Assembly: GCA_028279185.1 (NCBI GenBank)
Contig: JANQSS010000258.1
Span: 62,001-126,000 of the forward strand
Reading direction: 5' to 3'
DNA length: 64,000 bases
Source: Saprospiraceae bacterium
GTDB lineage: Bacteria; Bacteroidota; Bacteroidia; Chitinophagales; Saprospiraceae
A program made the translations under genes and the position numbers. The notes beneath the pieces were generated by a model, which was not told the origin of the DNA, did not search any database, and saw only the letters and a program-made list of their open reading frames with translations. Shown here piece by piece: positions 62,609-64,000 of the stretch. How positions within the stretch are numbered: position 1 is the stretch's first letter; each line of letters opens with the position of its first letter.

Positions 62609-63316
62609 TTAAAATCTATCATTTGAATCTTCCAAATCCCATATCCGATCTGTTAAGTCAAATTCAGCGAAAAGTGCTTTTGCTTCTTCAATGGTCCATT
62701 TCGTCCAATCGGGATTTAAGTGGTTGCCATACCATTTTTTGGAAAATTGCCAAACCTTATCAATTGGTTGGATATCCCCTTTATTGATATTGTGCTTTTT
62801 TGTCCAGTGGTCGACTTCATATTCATATTCAAAAACCAACATATTACTACAGGTATACAGTACATTGTCCCATGCGTTCTTCATGGGTATTGGAAAGTGA
62901 ACGAAGTAGTTTTTCTCTTGGATCTCTCCATCGATAATACTGATTGCAACTTGTTTTGTTTCTGCGCCTATTGTCGTCGTAATCCTAACATCTTCATTTA
63001 GGAGGGCTGCAATACCCAGTGAACACCAGGCACAATTACCCCACCATTCACCTTTTTCTGATTGCACATAAAAATTTGTTGGTGCCAATGAAAACGGATG
63101 GATTACCCATACCTTTATTTCATTCGGATGTAAAACGACACCATGATAGTCTTGTAAGTTTTTTAGTCCATCCACTATTTCGCCTTTGGTTACACCAAAA
63201 GTCATGGACAGTTCCGTCACACTTGGTGCAAACCCTTTGTCAATTATTTCTTTGATAATTGTATAATGAAGATTTGCATTTGTGATCATGTCAATCTCTT
63301 TTAATCGCTCGGGCAT
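62609..63316 (-). CDS. alkylmercury lyase (MerB)-like protein
   Basis: 235 residues. N-terminal winged-helix part (SVTELSMTFGVTKGEIVDGLKNLQDYHGVVLHPN), then the MerB core: WWGNCAWCSLGIAALL (Cys95 and Cys98) and YTCSNMLVFEYEYEVDHW (Cys156). MerB of plasmids uses Cys96, Asp99 and Cys159; here the two Cys are kept, while the Asp position is Gly101. Such chromosomal members of the family often have other substrates or a transport/stress role. No mercury genes are nearby. No MarR box in front of it. Confidence 0.8.
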   Translation of the reverse strand: MPERLKEIDMITNANLHYTIIKEIIDKGFAPSVTELSMTFGVTKGEIVDGLKNLQDYHGVVLHPNEIKVWVIHPFSLAPTNFYVQSEKGEWWGNCAWCSLGIAALLNEDVRITTTIGAETKQVAISIIDGEIQEKNYFVHFPIPMKNAWDNVLYTCSNMLVFEYEYEVDHWTKKHNINKGDIQPIDKVWQFSKKWYGNHLNPDWTKWTIEEAKALFAEFDLTDRIWDLEDSNDRF

Positions 63317-63382
63317 TTAGTGATGTAAAAATATCTCGAATTCAATTAATATTCAACCCAAAATAATACGGCTATTTCGTTT

Positions 63383-63976
63383 TTAACTTTTAATACACCT
63401 TACAGCGAATGCATAAATGGGGTGTTGTTCCGCCTTTCGGACTTCTCTATTCTCCTTTTCAAATATGACGGCCCACCTAAACTCTGTCGTTCCACTTGCA
63501 GACCATATATAACTGTTTTCATCAAAATTGTTTGGGTGTTCTCCATTATTCCCATAACCTGATGGACGCACTGAAAACCCCGATGAATTGCCCTCATCTT
63601 CGCCATCCCAGAATCCTATTTCTTTATAGCTTTTAGAAAGTCCGCCTTCAGCAAGACTTTTTTCCAGTCGTGTCCAATCCTCATTGCTGGGTAACCTCCA
63701 ACCACTTGGACATACTTTACACGCCACTTCAAAGTCATATAACAGACCATATTCGTTCTTTAATTCTTCATCATTATTTGGATAATAATAATGAATCTCC
63801 TTTCCATCCTTATCTCGTGTCACCTTTAAGTTTTCCAACATCCAAAGTGTACCATCATATGTTCCCGTTCTATATCTATTCCCGTCGATATCCTTCAATT
63901 CGAACTCCTTTCGTTCGCAGCACATTAATGCTATTGCTAATAGCAAAAGAATCAAGTTGTTCTTTCCATCATGCAA
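63383..63976 (-). CDS. FISUMP-domain lipoprotein
   Basis: 197 residues from a TTG; the frame is still open to the window edge, so the true start could be further upstream. Lipoprotein signal LLLLAIALMCC. FISUMP domain: IDGNRYRTGTYDGTLWMLENLKV, EYGLLYDFEVACKVCPSGWRLPSNEDWTRLEKSL, SGFSVRPSGYGNNG, IWSASGTTEFRWAVIF and FAVRCIKS. C-terminal Cys and CPSGW are typical. Surface protein common in Bacteroidota/Fibrobacter; function unknown. Confidence 0.87.
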   Translation of the reverse strand: MHDGKNNLILLLLAIALMCCERKEFELKDIDGNRYRTGTYDGTLWMLENLKVTRDKDGKEIHYYYPNNDEELKNEYGLLYDFEVACKVCPSGWRLPSNEDWTRLEKSLAEGGLSKSYKEIGFWDGEDEGNSSGFSVRPSGYGNNGEHPNNFDENSYIWSASGTTEFRWAVIFEKENREVRKAEQHPIYAFAVRCIKS

Positions 63977-64000
63977 ACTCCTATTCAGTTTGCGCTTGTT

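Overview
The window is 64 kb of chromosome from a member of the Bacteroidota, most likely the Saprospiraceae/Saprospiria side (inference). The evidence is five large secreted proteins ending in a type IX secretion (Por) sorting domain, Bacteroidota promoters of the form TTTG-N20-TATATTTG, and families typical of the phylum (CotH plus lamin-tail, M43 protease, FISUMP, DUF2024, 2TM, ECF42 sigma). No rRNA, CRISPR array, prophage or intact IS is visible.

Layout. 1-3.6 kb: end of a membrane protein (possible CPBP protease), then a minus-strand operon spoT/rel - fur - TPR membrane protein, with rel and fur overlapping by ATGA. 3.7-4.6 kb: first of two RAYT-like proteins that lack the HUH motif (second copy at 28.6-29.2 kb). 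4.9-8.7 kb: tRNA-Leu(UAG) and the protein quality-control cluster tig-clpP-clpX. 8.8-18 kb: GlxA-type regulator, serine hydrolase, efflux pump, and an operon headed by a ferredoxin-adenylyl cyclase fusion (cyclase, LOG, DinB-like, TPR, MFS), then ArsR with two SRPBCC proteins. 18.3-21.2 kb: secreted protein made of five 169-residue repeats. 21.5-34.5 kb: small membrane and envelope proteins, ECF42 sigma with its DGPF/YciI partner, VOC protein, serine hydrolase, secreted metalloprotease, esterase. 34.5-44.5 kb: Coq4-like protein, secreted beta-propeller, nitrilase-family amidase, lipoproteins, CotH-LTD protein, a lipoprotein interrupted by one TAG codon, a TolB-like propeller. 44.5-49.9 kb: DUF4197 protein, two tandem non-coding ~400 bp repeats, Asp/Glu racemase family, serine hydrolase plus MarR. 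50.3-59.3 kb: remnant of a group II intron, GNAT, 2TM protein, TIR-TM-Ig protein, secreted protein, epimerase, VWA protein. 59.5-64 kb: a probable redox regulon (Cys-rich MarR, CxxC thioredoxin-like protein, two paralogous secreted proteins of unknown family, decayed DUF2024 gene) tied together by TTAGGAATCCTAA-type palindromes, then a MerB-like protein and a FISUMP lipoprotein.

The most interesting items are (1) the MarR box regulon at 59.6-62.4 kb, (2) the conserved pair of HUH-less RAYT-like proteins with similar leaders and flanking palindromes, (3) the duplicated ~400 bp non-coding unit whose hairpins are kept through G-U changes, (4) the [2Fe-2S]-cyclase fusion and (5) the TIR-TM-Ig protein. 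Four decayed genes or elements (response regulator, lipoprotein, DUF2024, group II intron) show ongoing gene loss. All family assignments are by reading the sequence; no database search was possible.
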